From: Fidelibacterota bacterium
GTDB taxonomy: Bacteria > Fidelibacterota > UBA2242
Length of the DNA: 8,950 nucleotides
Direction: 5' to 3'
Assembly (NCBI GenBank): GCA_003527965.1
Contig: DPVY01000092.1
Span: forward strand, 2,871 to 11,820
The position numbers were made by a program, and so were the translations under genes. Below are positions 1-6,140 of the stretch, piece by piece (position 1 is the stretch's first letter; each line of letters starts with the position of its first letter). The notes below the pieces were generated by a model, which saw nothing but the letters and a program-made list of their open reading frames with translations, did not search any database and was not told the DNA's origin.

Positions 1-202
1 AATATTAGAACCTGAACTAATATAGTCATCTCAGGTGTCATTGTCACTATTGAAAATGGCGGCTGCTATTAAGTTAAGCGGACGTAGCCAGCGAATGCAG
101 AACAATTTTCTTCAAAACAATATCATCAAGTTGAGCATATGGCCGATTAAAGTTGGAAAAATGTTGCGAAAACAATAAAAACTTGATATGGCACTACTCA
201 AC
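1..202. other. Stretch without a recognisable gene at the left edge
   Basis: No open frame of useful length with a start codon was found on either strand. One minus-strand frame stays open for about 39 codons and stops at 74-76, but it has no ATG and resembles no family I know. The region lies inside the tRNA-Phe-associated debris zone, so it is probably island or insertion-sequence flank. A weak 6-base inverted repeat (10-15 with 31-36) is the only structure seen and is not convincing. Confidence 0.4.
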
Positions 203-207
203 TGTAA

Positions 208-254
208 ATGGTCGTATTAAAATGTACCAATTATGGTCGTTTAAAAGCGTACCA
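208..254. repeat. Two tandem 22-base repeats, probable IS21-type end
   Basis: Two copies of a 22-base unit lie at 208-229 and 233-254, separated by 3 bases, and match at 18 of 22 positions. Each copy starts ATGGTCGT and ends GTACCA, with an A/T-rich middle. IS21-family elements commonly carry several copies of a short terminal repeat near their ends, where the transposase binds. The istA remnant begins 137 bases downstream, so this is probably its left end. Because each unit begins with TGGT and ends with ACCA, the orientation is ambiguous: the outer tip could be near 203 (serving the istA remnant) or at 254 (serving an element lying to the left). The repeat is directly visible; assignment to IS21 is inference. 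Confidence 0.5.
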
Positions 255-292
255 GAATTTCAAATAAGAATTGATTAGAAAAGGATGAACGA

Positions 293-389
293 AGCGCCTC
301 TAATGATAGTAACCTTGTTCTCTACGTGTCGTAAACTTACGGTAGACAGTTGGAAGTCGAGTAAGTTGGTATTAATAACAAGAGGCGCT
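293..389 (+). promoter_or_regulatory. Nested inverted repeat that can hide the istA ribosome-binding site
   Basis: A perfect 9-base G+C-rich inverted repeat pairs 293-301 (AGCGCCTCT) with 381-389 (AGAGGCGCT). Inside it a 7-base repeat pairs 334-340 (AACTTAC) with 361-367 (GTAAGTT). The right arm contains AGAGG at 381-385, the best Shine-Dalgarno sequence for the ATG at 391. A transcript reading through from the left would fold and mask this site, while a transcript starting inside would not. Several insertion sequences limit transposase expression from outside transcription in this way. The pairing is visible in the sequence; the regulatory role is inferred. Confidence 0.35.
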
Positions 390-390
390 A

Positions 391-872
391 ATGAAGACAC
401 TGGAGGAAATTTTGGACATGCTTTCATTAAAACGACAAGGATAGTCGGAGCGATGAATAGCTCGGTAAGATCGCCGGCAAACACAAATTCAATACTACTC
501 TGACCGTTTTTGCTTTGCATTATGGATTTAGCCTGCAGGTTGCTCCCGCTTATGTGGCTTGGGTTAAAGGCAAAGTAGAACGCCCTTTTAGTTTTACGGG
601 TAAAAGACAAAACCATAAGAGTGTTTGATAATGACCAATTTATTGTGACTTATATCGTTCCGGACGGAAAAGGGCATTTGGTGCAGGATAAACGTTTTTA
701 TGAAGCCTTGCGTCGTGACAAAGAGATGAATGCACGAAAATATCATCATACCGGGAGACGTGTCAAAGGGCAGGCGAAGCAAACCATCAGTCCCTTAAAA
801 CCTTTGTATGAAATGGATGTGGAAATTCGTTCTGCCGGCATTTATGACCATGTCTCAGGATATCCGGCGTAG
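391..872 (+). pseudogene. istA: Broken IS21-family transposase (IstA) remnant
   Basis: This is a decayed DDE transposase in at least three pieces. The N-terminal piece starts at ATG 391 behind AGAGG (381-385). It reads MKTLEEILDMLSLKRQG, then a TAG at 442, then SER, a TGA at 454, then IAR, which matches the helix-turn-helix start of IS21 transposases. The central piece lies in frame 2 from about 461 to 628 and contains FALHYGF, APAYVAWVKGKVERPFSF; the Glu of KGKVER is the usual third residue of the DDE triad. The C-terminal piece lies in frame 3 from about 600 to 872 and contains TIRVFDNDQFIVTY and VEIRSAGIYD. Together they total roughly 160 residues, against about 400-500 for a full IstA, and the region with the first two catalytic Asp residues is missing. 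No istB helper ATPase is visible. Assignment rests on motif recognition without an alignment. Confidence 0.72.
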
Positions 873-915
873 GTATATCGAAGAATTTCGTGGGAAGCGT
901 TTGGAAGATATTACA
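873..915 (+). other. Unassigned junction between istA and integrase remnants
   Basis: Between the last recognisable IstA residues and the first recognisable integrase residues, frame 1 encodes YIEEFRGKRLEDIT (873-914). I recognise it as neither family. It may be a scar of the deletion or insertion that joined them, or a piece of a third gene. Frame 1 is open across the IstA tail into the integrase part, which would give a chimeric reading frame from ATG 808, but that is probably accidental. Confidence 0.3.
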
Positions 916-1170
916 CAAGCCGGGGTTGATATTTACCGTGTTTCTAAATTCCTGGGGCACAGTTCTGTAACAGTAACAGAAAAGCATTATGTTGACCTAT
1001 TAAAAAAGGATCATATGGACATGTCTAACATTCTTGGAAACATAATAAATTCTGATACGCAAATGATACGCACAAATAATACCAAACCAGACCAATTCAG
1101 TGCCGATTTAGCCACCTCAGATAAGTCTATAAAAACAAGGAAATTAGAACTTTTACGACGGGAAATAAGT
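916..1170 (+). pseudogene. C-terminal remnant of a tyrosine recombinase (phage/island integrase)
   Basis: Frame 1 encodes QAGVDIYRVSKFLGHSSVTV followed by TEKHYVDLLKKDHMDMSNIL, the signature end of the tyrosine recombinase catalytic domain. The second box His of LGH is at 958-960 and the nucleophilic Tyr is at 988-990. The N-terminal DNA-binding region, the first catalytic Arg and the HxxR motif are absent, so it cannot be active. Only the last quarter of a roughly 300-400 residue enzyme remains. After about 1035 the frame has a low-complexity tail and stays open into the antisense strand of tRNA-Phe, stopping only at 1282. That read-through is not meaningful protein. The gene points toward the 3' end of the tRNA, which suggests that an island integrated there. 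Family assignment is strong; the exact left boundary is uncertain. Confidence 0.75.
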
Positions 1171-1172
1171 TG

Positions 1173-1245
1173 TGGCTCGGGACAGAATCGAACTGCCGAC
1201 ACAGGGATTTTCAGTCCCCTGCTCTACCGACTGAGCTACCGAGCC
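1173..1245 (-). tRNA. tRNA-Phe (anticodon GAA)
   Basis: Read on the minus strand, the 73-base gene folds into a full cloverleaf. The acceptor stem GGCTCGG pairs with CCGAGCC and is followed by discriminator A at 1173. The D arm is GCTC/GAGC and the anticodon stem is GGGGA/TCCCT. The 7-base loop CTGAAAA carries the anticodon GAA. The T stem is GGCAG/CTGTC around TTCGATT. The 3' CCA is not encoded, since ACA is found there, so it must be added after transcription. The 3' end faces the integrase and transposase debris, as expected if the 3' part of this gene served as attachment site. No second copy of the 3' end was seen in the window, so any matching attachment site would lie beyond the left edge. 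Confidence 0.95.
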
Positions 1246-1261
1246 ACTGCTAAAAAGCGGT

Positions 1262-1290
1262 GTAATTTAGGATATTCTAATTAAAAGCAA
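1262..1290 (-). promoter_or_regulatory. Possible promoter of tRNA-Phe
   Basis: On the minus strand TTGCTT (1285-1290) and AATTAC (1262-1267) are separated by 17 bases. They would place transcription start about 9 bases before the mature 5' end at 1245. The -10 match is poor, and FCB-group promoters often differ from the sigma-70 consensus, so this is tentative. Confidence 0.25.
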
Positions 1291-1307
1291 AAACTTTTTT
1301 TGTTCTC

Positions 1308-1336
1308 TTGTTGCTCCATAGAAAAACCATTATATT
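1308..1336 (+). promoter_or_regulatory. Possible promoter of the M28 peptidase unit
   Basis: TTGTTG (1308-1313) and TATATT (1331-1336) are 17 bases apart and point toward the ATG at 1346. Transcription would start only a few bases before the ATG, giving a nearly leaderless message. No Shine-Dalgarno sequence is visible before this ATG, which agrees with that reading. The A/T-rich setting makes chance matches likely. Confidence 0.3.
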
Positions 1337-1345
1337 TATAATATT

Positions 1346-2497
1346 ATGCAAGCATTAAAGATATTAAACAAATTTGCCGAACTTCCCCACCGGGGCACAA
1401 CTACGGCAGAAGAGACTCTTGCTGCAGATTTCCTCAAGAAATCTCTCAAAGCGGAAAATATTCCCGCCGAAATTGAAGTATTTAAAGCAACATCTACCTA
1501 TTCATGGGAAGTTATTTTAATTTCTCTCACCATGGTCGCGGGTATTGTTTTAAGCCCCTGGCTTTCTAAGCTGGGAACCGCAATCGTCCTGCTTGGATTC
1601 TGGTCTTATGCCCGGCATTTTATGGGGCACTCTACGATTTTTACACCCTTTATCCCAAAAAAACGATCCCGGAATGTTGTTGCCAGGATTCCCTCGCAGG
1701 AAAAATCCGATAAACATATCATTCTGATGGCACACTACGACAGCGCCCGGGCGTCGGCTGTTTTTGCTCCGAAAATGGTGAAAAATTTCCGGGTGACATT
1801 TTTATTAAATACCTTTATTGCCGGATTTACTATCATTTGGGCTTATCTGGGCGATTATTGGGGCGCTGCGGTCTGGTTTAAAATTGCCTGTGGAATTCTG
1901 GTACTTTTCCATCTTTTTAATGTAATTATTCATGTCCACAGGGAGGTAATCCATCGCTTTGTCCCCGGAATAAATGATAACGGCTCCGGCGTGGCGGCAA
2001 CTTTTGAGATCACCGAACGCCTGCAACAGTCTCCTTTGCAAAACAGTAATATTTGGATCGTCTTCACCGGTTGTGAAGAGAACGGCATTCAGGGCGCTAA
2101 AGCCTTTATCGATCAGCATTACGCAGACCTGTCACCGGAGAACAGCTTTCTAATCAATCTGGACAATATTGGCAATGGCAATCTTCATTACGTCACCGGC
2201 GAAGGGATGTTATTATACTATAAGTACGACGAGTCTCTTTTAAATATATGTAATTCTCTTACTAAACTGCCGGAATATGCCGATATTCGCCCGCTGGAAT
2301 ACCGGCGCGCCTATTTTGACGCCCTCGTCTTTGCCCAGCACGGATATCCCTGCACAACTCTGATCGCACTCGACGATCAGGGGCTCATACCGAACTGGCA
2401 TTGGTATAGCGATACCATTGATAATATTGATTACAAGACCATTCAGCAGGCTGTGAATTTTACTGTTGACCTGGTAAGAAAAATCGACGGCAATTAA
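1346..2497 (+). CDS. Multi-spanning membrane M28-family zinc peptidase
   Basis: This 383-residue protein has the complete metal site of M28 (aminopeptidase Y/Q-type) co-catalytic zinc peptidases. The visible residues are H130 and D132 in LMAHYDSA, D211 in GINDNGSGVA, E244/E245 in FTGCEENGIQGAKAFI, D273 in NLDNIGNG, and H352 in PNWHWYSDTIDNI. It most likely cleaves N-terminal amino acids or dipeptides. Four hydrophobic helices are predicted by eye at about 53-71, 74-91, 150-168 and 173-197. The last two sit between metal ligands D132 and D211, where soluble relatives have only about a dozen residues. Basic residues (K105-R109, K143-R149, R199-R204) flank the helices on the active-site side, so the active site may face the cytoplasm. 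No signal peptide is seen. The gene is followed after 3 bases by the acylase homologue and is probably co-transcribed with it. Family is firm; substrate is unknown. Confidence 0.9.
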   Translation: MQALKILNKFAELPHRGTTTAEETLAADFLKKSLKAENIPAEIEVFKATSTYSWEVILISLTMVAGIVLSPWLSKLGTAIVLLGFWSYARHFMGHSTIFTPFIPKKRSRNVVARIPSQEKSDKHIILMAHYDSARASAVFAPKMVKNFRVTFLLNTFIAGFTIIWAYLGDYWGAAVWFKIACGILVLFHLFNVIIHVHREVIHRFVPGINDNGSGVAATFEITERLQQSPLQNSNIWIVFTGCEENGIQGAKAFIDQHYADLSPENSFLINLDNIGNGNLHYVTGEGMLLYYKYDESLLNICNSLTKLPEYADIRPLEYRRAYFDALVFAQHGYPCTTLIALDDQGLIPNWHWYSDTIDNIDYKTIQQAVNFTVDLVRKIDGN

Positions 2498-2500
2498 TCG

Positions 2501-4711
2501 ATGAATAATCGTACACGGAAAATATTTTTAATATTCGGATTTATCCTGCTTACTGTTTTCGGGGTAATCTATCTCTATTTTCAGGAGACTGACCTGCCGG
2601 CAGAAGGTGCTCTTGAGCTACCATCATTACACACAGATGTTGAAGTTTTAACTGACAGCATGGGATATTGCCACTTTTATGCAGAGAACAATCAGGATCT
2701 TTACAAAGCCATGGGCTATGTTCACGCCTCCAGACATTTGCTCCAAATGGATAATTATCTCCGGGCTGCGACCGGAACATTATCGGCAGCCTATGGAGAA
2801 TCAACCCTGGAGATGGATATTTTTTCCCATACCATGGGATTCGCTGCAAATGCGGAACGTTTCTCTAAATGGCTTGATCCCGAAGTAACCGGGGTGCTCC
2901 AGGCCTATTGTGACGGAATAAATATTTATATAGATCAGCACCGTTTCCGGTTACCGCGGGAATTCAAATGGAGGCGCTATTCTCCAGCTCCTTGGAAACC
3001 GGCAGATTGCCTTGCTGTTTATCGTATGCTGGCTTGGCTTTTCTCCGACCAGGCGCTGCAAAAAGTGGTATTCTATAAACTATTAGAAGTTTACGGCAAT
3101 GCAAAAGTCATGAACGGATTTCCGGCAATCCATAACTGGCCACCGGACAGTTTCCCAAAGTACAACACCCGGTTTTTCAAAATCTTAAATGACTATACCC
3201 GGCGGAGCACCCAACTACTCGATTTTCTCGAAATTACACCTGAAAACCTGGAGGATAGTTGGGTAGTTTCATCCAAACATTTTACCGACCCCGGTTCTGT
3301 CCTGGGCGGTCGGCTACCGGCTTTTTTAAGCAACTATCACGAAATCCAGGAACTGGTTAGCCCCGATTTGAATGTTGCCGGAATGGTCATCCCGGGCATA
3401 CCCTTCTTCCTGTTCAGACACAACTCTTCGATCGCCTGGAATGTAACAATTCGCCCGGTTGATAATATGGAATTTATCCTGTTGCCTGTATCTGAAGACA
3501 ATTCAATCTATCAATATAAAAACCAATGGCAGCCCTTTGAAACAAAAAAAGATGATCTGTTTATACGCGGAGCGGATGACTCTACGATCCTGATTCGGGC
3601 GACCCTTTTGGGGCCCGTTATCGGGCATAGCTCCAGTGATAAAAACAGTCCCGGATATTGTATTTCCCTGAAATGGAAGGGGTTGGAATTTTCCGATGAT
3701 TTAAAAGGGCTGTATTTACTTAACCATTGTTCATCATGGAATATGTTTAAAGAGGCTGTCGGACAGCATGTAATTCCCACTATCGAAGTCGATTATATTG
3801 ATACCGCTGATAATATCGGAACAGCTCAATATATTGCCGATTTGGTGATAGAGCCCCTTGCAGAACGATTATCAACGCTTTCCAGGATTCACGAACCGGG
3901 ATTTGTGTCGCCCGTCCTTCACCTTTTCCGTAATTATAATCCCCAAAGCGGAAAGATTCGTCATCAACACATCTACCCGGGCAGTCAATTTCAAACAGAT
4001 CGGTCCCAACATGACGTTTTTGGTCAAGATACTTTATTGTCATATAATGATCTTATTTCTTACCATGAAAACCCTGTAAACCGGCAGGCTGAATTGATTT
4101 TGCCCCTGTTTTTCGAAATTGTAACCGAGCCGGATTTAAGTACTTATCAACAGCAGAAAGCCTATGATATTCTGAAGACCTGGAATTGCAGAATTTCCCC
4201 GGAATCCATAGCTGCAACTATTTTTAGCACGTTCATATTGCAGCTGCGGCGTCTGGTTTATCAGGATGAAATGGAGCTCGCCGACCCCGGATTATTTGCT
4301 CAATTTGACCGGCTTACCGACGAATCCTTTGTAAATATGTTATGCCTGCTACACGGGGAGGAATCTTCCTGGTTCGATGATATTCGCACAAGCGACATCG
4401 TCGAACACCGCAAGACAATTATATTAAAAGCCTATCGTGAGACTCTGGATTATCTTTCAACGACCTTCTCGTCCAATATCTCGGAATGGACCCGCAGTAA
4501 CATTTCAGAGCAATCTGGATTGGATCAGGTCGCCTTTTTAATACATTTAAATCCGCAACCAATAATTCATCTATCCCGTCGGGAAATTAAAAAGACATCG
4601 GCTATTTCCCGGGCTGTGCCGTTCCATTTTAGGCGGATTACGTTTTATTCGGGAGATCGTTTTGCGTTGATGCAAAATGATGCTCAGGTGTTGACCTTGA
4701 CGCCAAAATAA
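2501..4711 (+). CDS. Membrane-anchored penicillin-acylase-family protein, nucleophile apparently lost
   Basis: This 736-residue protein has an N-terminal membrane anchor (about 8-27) and then the plan of penicillin acylase (Ntn-hydrolase, peptidase S45). Landmarks are DLYKAMGYVHASRHLLQMD (66-84), an ATGTLSAAYGE segment (90-100), PAPWKPADCL (162-171), VAGMVIPGIPFFLFRHN (292-308) with SSIAWNVT (309-316), and ADNIG (436-440). Active family members self-cleave before a Ser in a SNxW motif. Here the aligned stretch is LEDSWVVS, so E251-D252 replace Ser-Asn and W254 is kept. The DPH motif downstream is also absent (LGGRLPAF), and the Asn of the usual QNFxYAD motif is E429. Length and fold landmarks agree with the family, and no frameshift is seen. 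I infer a full-length, probably non-hydrolytic and unprocessed homologue facing the periplasm. It starts 3 bases after the M28 peptidase gene with no clear ribosome-binding site, so translational coupling is likely. Confidence 0.85.
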   Translation: MNNRTRKIFLIFGFILLTVFGVIYLYFQETDLPAEGALELPSLHTDVEVLTDSMGYCHFYAENNQDLYKAMGYVHASRHLLQMDNYLRAATGTLSAAYGESTLEMDIFSHTMGFAANAERFSKWLDPEVTGVLQAYCDGINIYIDQHRFRLPREFKWRRYSPAPWKPADCLAVYRMLAWLFSDQALQKVVFYKLLEVYGNAKVMNGFPAIHNWPPDSFPKYNTRFFKILNDYTRRSTQLLDFLEITPENLEDSWVVSSKHFTDPGSVLGGRLPAFLSNYHEIQELVSPDLNVAGMVIPGIPFFLFRHNSSIAWNVTIRPVDNMEFILLPVSEDNSIYQYKNQWQPFETKKDDLFIRGADDSTILIRATLLGPVIGHSSSDKNSPGYCISLKWKGLEFSDDLKGLYLLNHCSSWNMFKEAVGQHVIPTIEVDYIDTADNIGTAQYIADLVIEPLAERLSTLSRIHEPGFVSPVLHLFRNYNPQSGKIRHQHIYPGSQFQTDRSQHDVFGQDTLLSYNDLISYHENPVNRQAELILPLFFEIVTEPDLSTYQQQKAYDILKTWNCRISPESIAATIFSTFILQLRRLVYQDEMELADPGLFAQFDRLTDESFVNMLCLLHGEESSWFDDIRTSDIVEHRKTIILKAYRETLDYLSTTFSSNISEWTRSNISEQSGLDQVAFLIHLNPQPIIHLSRREIKKTSAISRAVPFHFRRITFYSGDRFALMQNDAQVLTLTPK

Positions 4712-4713
4712 CG

Positions 4714-4741
4714 AAAAAAGGGCAGATAACCGCCCTTTTTA
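4714..4741. terminator. Bidirectional intrinsic terminator
   Basis: A 9-base perfect stem, AAAAAGGGC (4715-4723) with GCCCTTTTT (4732-4740), encloses an 8-base loop. It lies 3 bases after the stop codon of the acylase homologue and 22 bases beyond the stop codon of the leftward 94-residue gene. Both strands give a G+C core followed by a T run, so one hairpin can end both convergent units. Confidence 0.85.
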
Positions 4742-4762
4742 GATTCTGTTTTTCCGCGGTAA

Positions 4763-5047
4763 TTAATCAAACAAAGTCCGTTTATCATCGATCATTTCCC
4801 GGATTTCCGGCATGACAAATACGTTGGATAAATCCATCCGGGCAAGCAGGTCAATCATGAAATCCACCTGCATGTCCAAAGGAGTGTACTGGTTAATCAC
4901 GACTTTTTTATCATGTTCGACCAGGCAGGCGCCGTCTTTGAAACTGCCCTTGCCATATACCACGGTATAGCCGAGTTTTTCAAAAAGATCTTCCAATCCG
5001 ACCTTTAAACTCCGCAGCTTATTCTTTGAATATTTAGTAAGTATCAT
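4763..5047 (-). CDS. Small conserved protein of unknown function
   Basis: This 94-residue, soluble, charged protein has no signal peptide or membrane helix. The N-terminal helix-like part (about 5-25, rich in K, L and E) is followed by GYTVVYGKGSFKDGACLVE (26-44) and KKVVINQYTPLDMQ (47-60), a beta-rich centre. A helix-like end follows at about 60-90. I recall small proteins with a very similar 'GY.V.Y..G.F..G.C......VVIN' pattern in Bacteroidota-like genomes, where they are uncharacterised; this is from memory and not a search result. C41 and the Gly residues look like conserved positions. The gene is the last of the leftward cluster, 4 bases after the guanylyltransferase gene, so it is probably translated from the same message. 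No function is proposed. Confidence 0.75.
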   Translation of the reverse strand: MILTKYSKNKLRSLKVGLEDLFEKLGYTVVYGKGSFKDGACLVEHDKKVVINQYTPLDMQVDFMIDLLARMDLSNVFVMPEIREMIDDKRTLFD

Positions 5048-5051
5048 TTTT

Positions 5052-6119
5052 CTAAATATGTTCGTAATGCTTTTCCCGTTCTAACAAATCCACCAGGTCT
5101 TTCACCCGTTCCGAGTCATTGCGATTTACAATCAATGTCGAATTTTTAGACTGAATAATGATCAGGTCCTTCACGCCAATCGTAGATATTAAGTTTTTCC
5201 GGGAATAGATATAGGAATTTTCCGTGTTCATCGTAACGACATCACCGATAATGACGTTACCGTTTCGGTCCTTTTCCTTAATTTCATAAACAGCATCCCA
5301 GCTACCTACGTCGCTCCAGTCAAAAGTACTCTTGACAACATAGACGTTTTTGGCTTTCTCCATGACGCCGTAATCAACGGATTCACTGTGAATTGTGGCC
5401 CATTGCTTCTTCAAAACATTGGGATATTCGGGTGTGTCCATAGCATCGGCAATTACCTTAAGACTTTCATGCAATTCAGGTAAAAATAGCTTAATCGAGT
5501 TTAGAATGTTGTCCACTTTCCAGATAAACATCCCGCTATTCCATAGGAACTCACCGCTTTCCAGAAAACGTTTTGCCGTTGCTATATTGGGTTTTTCGGC
5601 AAAGGTCTTGACCTTAAATATTCCATCTTTACAGACCGCATCTTTTTTACTGTATTGAATATATCCGTAACCGGTCGCCGGTCGGTTCGGCGTAATCCCG
5701 AAAGTCACTAAAGCCACATGATCTCTTGCAAACTGAACGCCCATTTTAACGGATTTCTTAAAAGATTTCGTGTCGAGAATTAAATGATCTGCGGGAAAAA
5801 CGCCCATAACGGCGCTTGGGTCTTTTTGAATGATTGCCGTTGCCGCCAAACCGATACAGGGAGCCGTATTTTTTCCACTTGGTTCAATAATTAAATTTTT
5901 AATCGGTAATTCCGGTAATTCCCGCAAAATCGGTTCATACAGACTTTGTCCCGCCACAATATATATCTTCTTTTCGTCAGTTACATTTTTTAAGCGTTCA
6001 TAGGTGAGTCTTAACATAGACTGATCGGAGATAATATCCAGCAACTGTTTCGGGCGTTCCTTGCGACTTCTGGGCCAGAAACGTTTTCCGACTCCGCCGG
6101 CCATAATTACAGCATACAT
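5052..6119 (-). CDS. manC: Mannose-1-phosphate guanylyltransferase
   Basis: This 355-residue enzyme makes GDP-mannose from mannose 1-phosphate and GTP in the cytoplasm, supplying mannose, fucose or rhamnose-type sugars for surface glycans. The nucleotidyltransferase signature MAGGVGKRFWPRSRKERPKQ (6-25) is intact. Further motifs are GVFPADHLI (106-114, metal-binding Asp), TGYGYI (149-154), FAEKP (173-177), WNSGMFIW (193-200), SVDYGVMEK (247-255) and DWSDVGSW (267-274). The length fits the single-function form: there is no C-terminal phosphomannose isomerase domain like that of the roughly 470-residue bifunctional enzymes. Start ATG 6119 has the clearest ribosome-binding site of the window (GAGGTG at 6125-6130). 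It lies 21 bases after dapF and is followed after 4 bases by the 94-residue gene. The symbol is by family; no sugar-pathway neighbours are present to confirm its end product. Confidence 0.93.
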   Translation of the reverse strand: MYAVIMAGGVGKRFWPRSRKERPKQLLDIISDQSMLRLTYERLKNVTDEKKIYIVAGQSLYEPILRELPELPIKNLIIEPSGKNTAPCIGLAATAIIQKDPSAVMGVFPADHLILDTKSFKKSVKMGVQFARDHVALVTFGITPNRPATGYGYIQYSKKDAVCKDGIFKVKTFAEKPNIATAKRFLESGEFLWNSGMFIWKVDNILNSIKLFLPELHESLKVIADAMDTPEYPNVLKKQWATIHSESVDYGVMEKAKNVYVVKSTFDWSDVGSWDAVYEIKEKDRNGNVIIGDVVTMNTENSYIYSRKNLISTIGVKDLIIIQSKNSTLIVNRNDSERVKDLVDLLEREKHYEHI

Positions 6120-6124
6120 CCTAA

Positions 6125-6130
6125 CACCTC
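6125..6130 (-). promoter_or_regulatory. Shine-Dalgarno site of the guanylyltransferase
   Basis: On the minus strand GAGGTG lies 5 bases before ATG 6119. It stands out because most other genes here lack a clear site, which suggests that this gene is translated independently of dapF upstream. Confidence 0.6.
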
Positions 6131-6140
6131 ATTTTTACTT

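Noticed and set aside
293..389. An integron attC site
   Set aside because: The arms lack the conserved RYYYAAC and GTTRRRY core sites, and no integron integrase or cassette is nearby.
285..503. A 72-residue plus-strand frame in the debris zone
   Set aside because: It resembles no family, it overlaps the istA remnant in a different frame, and its composition does not look like protein.
275..616. A 113-residue minus-strand frame opposite the istA remnant
   Set aside because: It is the antisense of the transposase block with KGKVER; no domain or ribosome-binding site was seen.
808..1284. A 158-residue open frame read as one intact gene
   Set aside because: Its first part overlaps the IstA tail in another frame, its middle is an integrase fragment, and its end (SGQNRTADTGIFSPLLYRLS) is the antisense of tRNA-Phe, a well-known false translation.
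3257..3259. S253 as an alternative nucleophile of the acylase homologue
   Set aside because: It lies directly before the conserved Trp, two positions after the family's nucleophile position, and is not followed by Asn.
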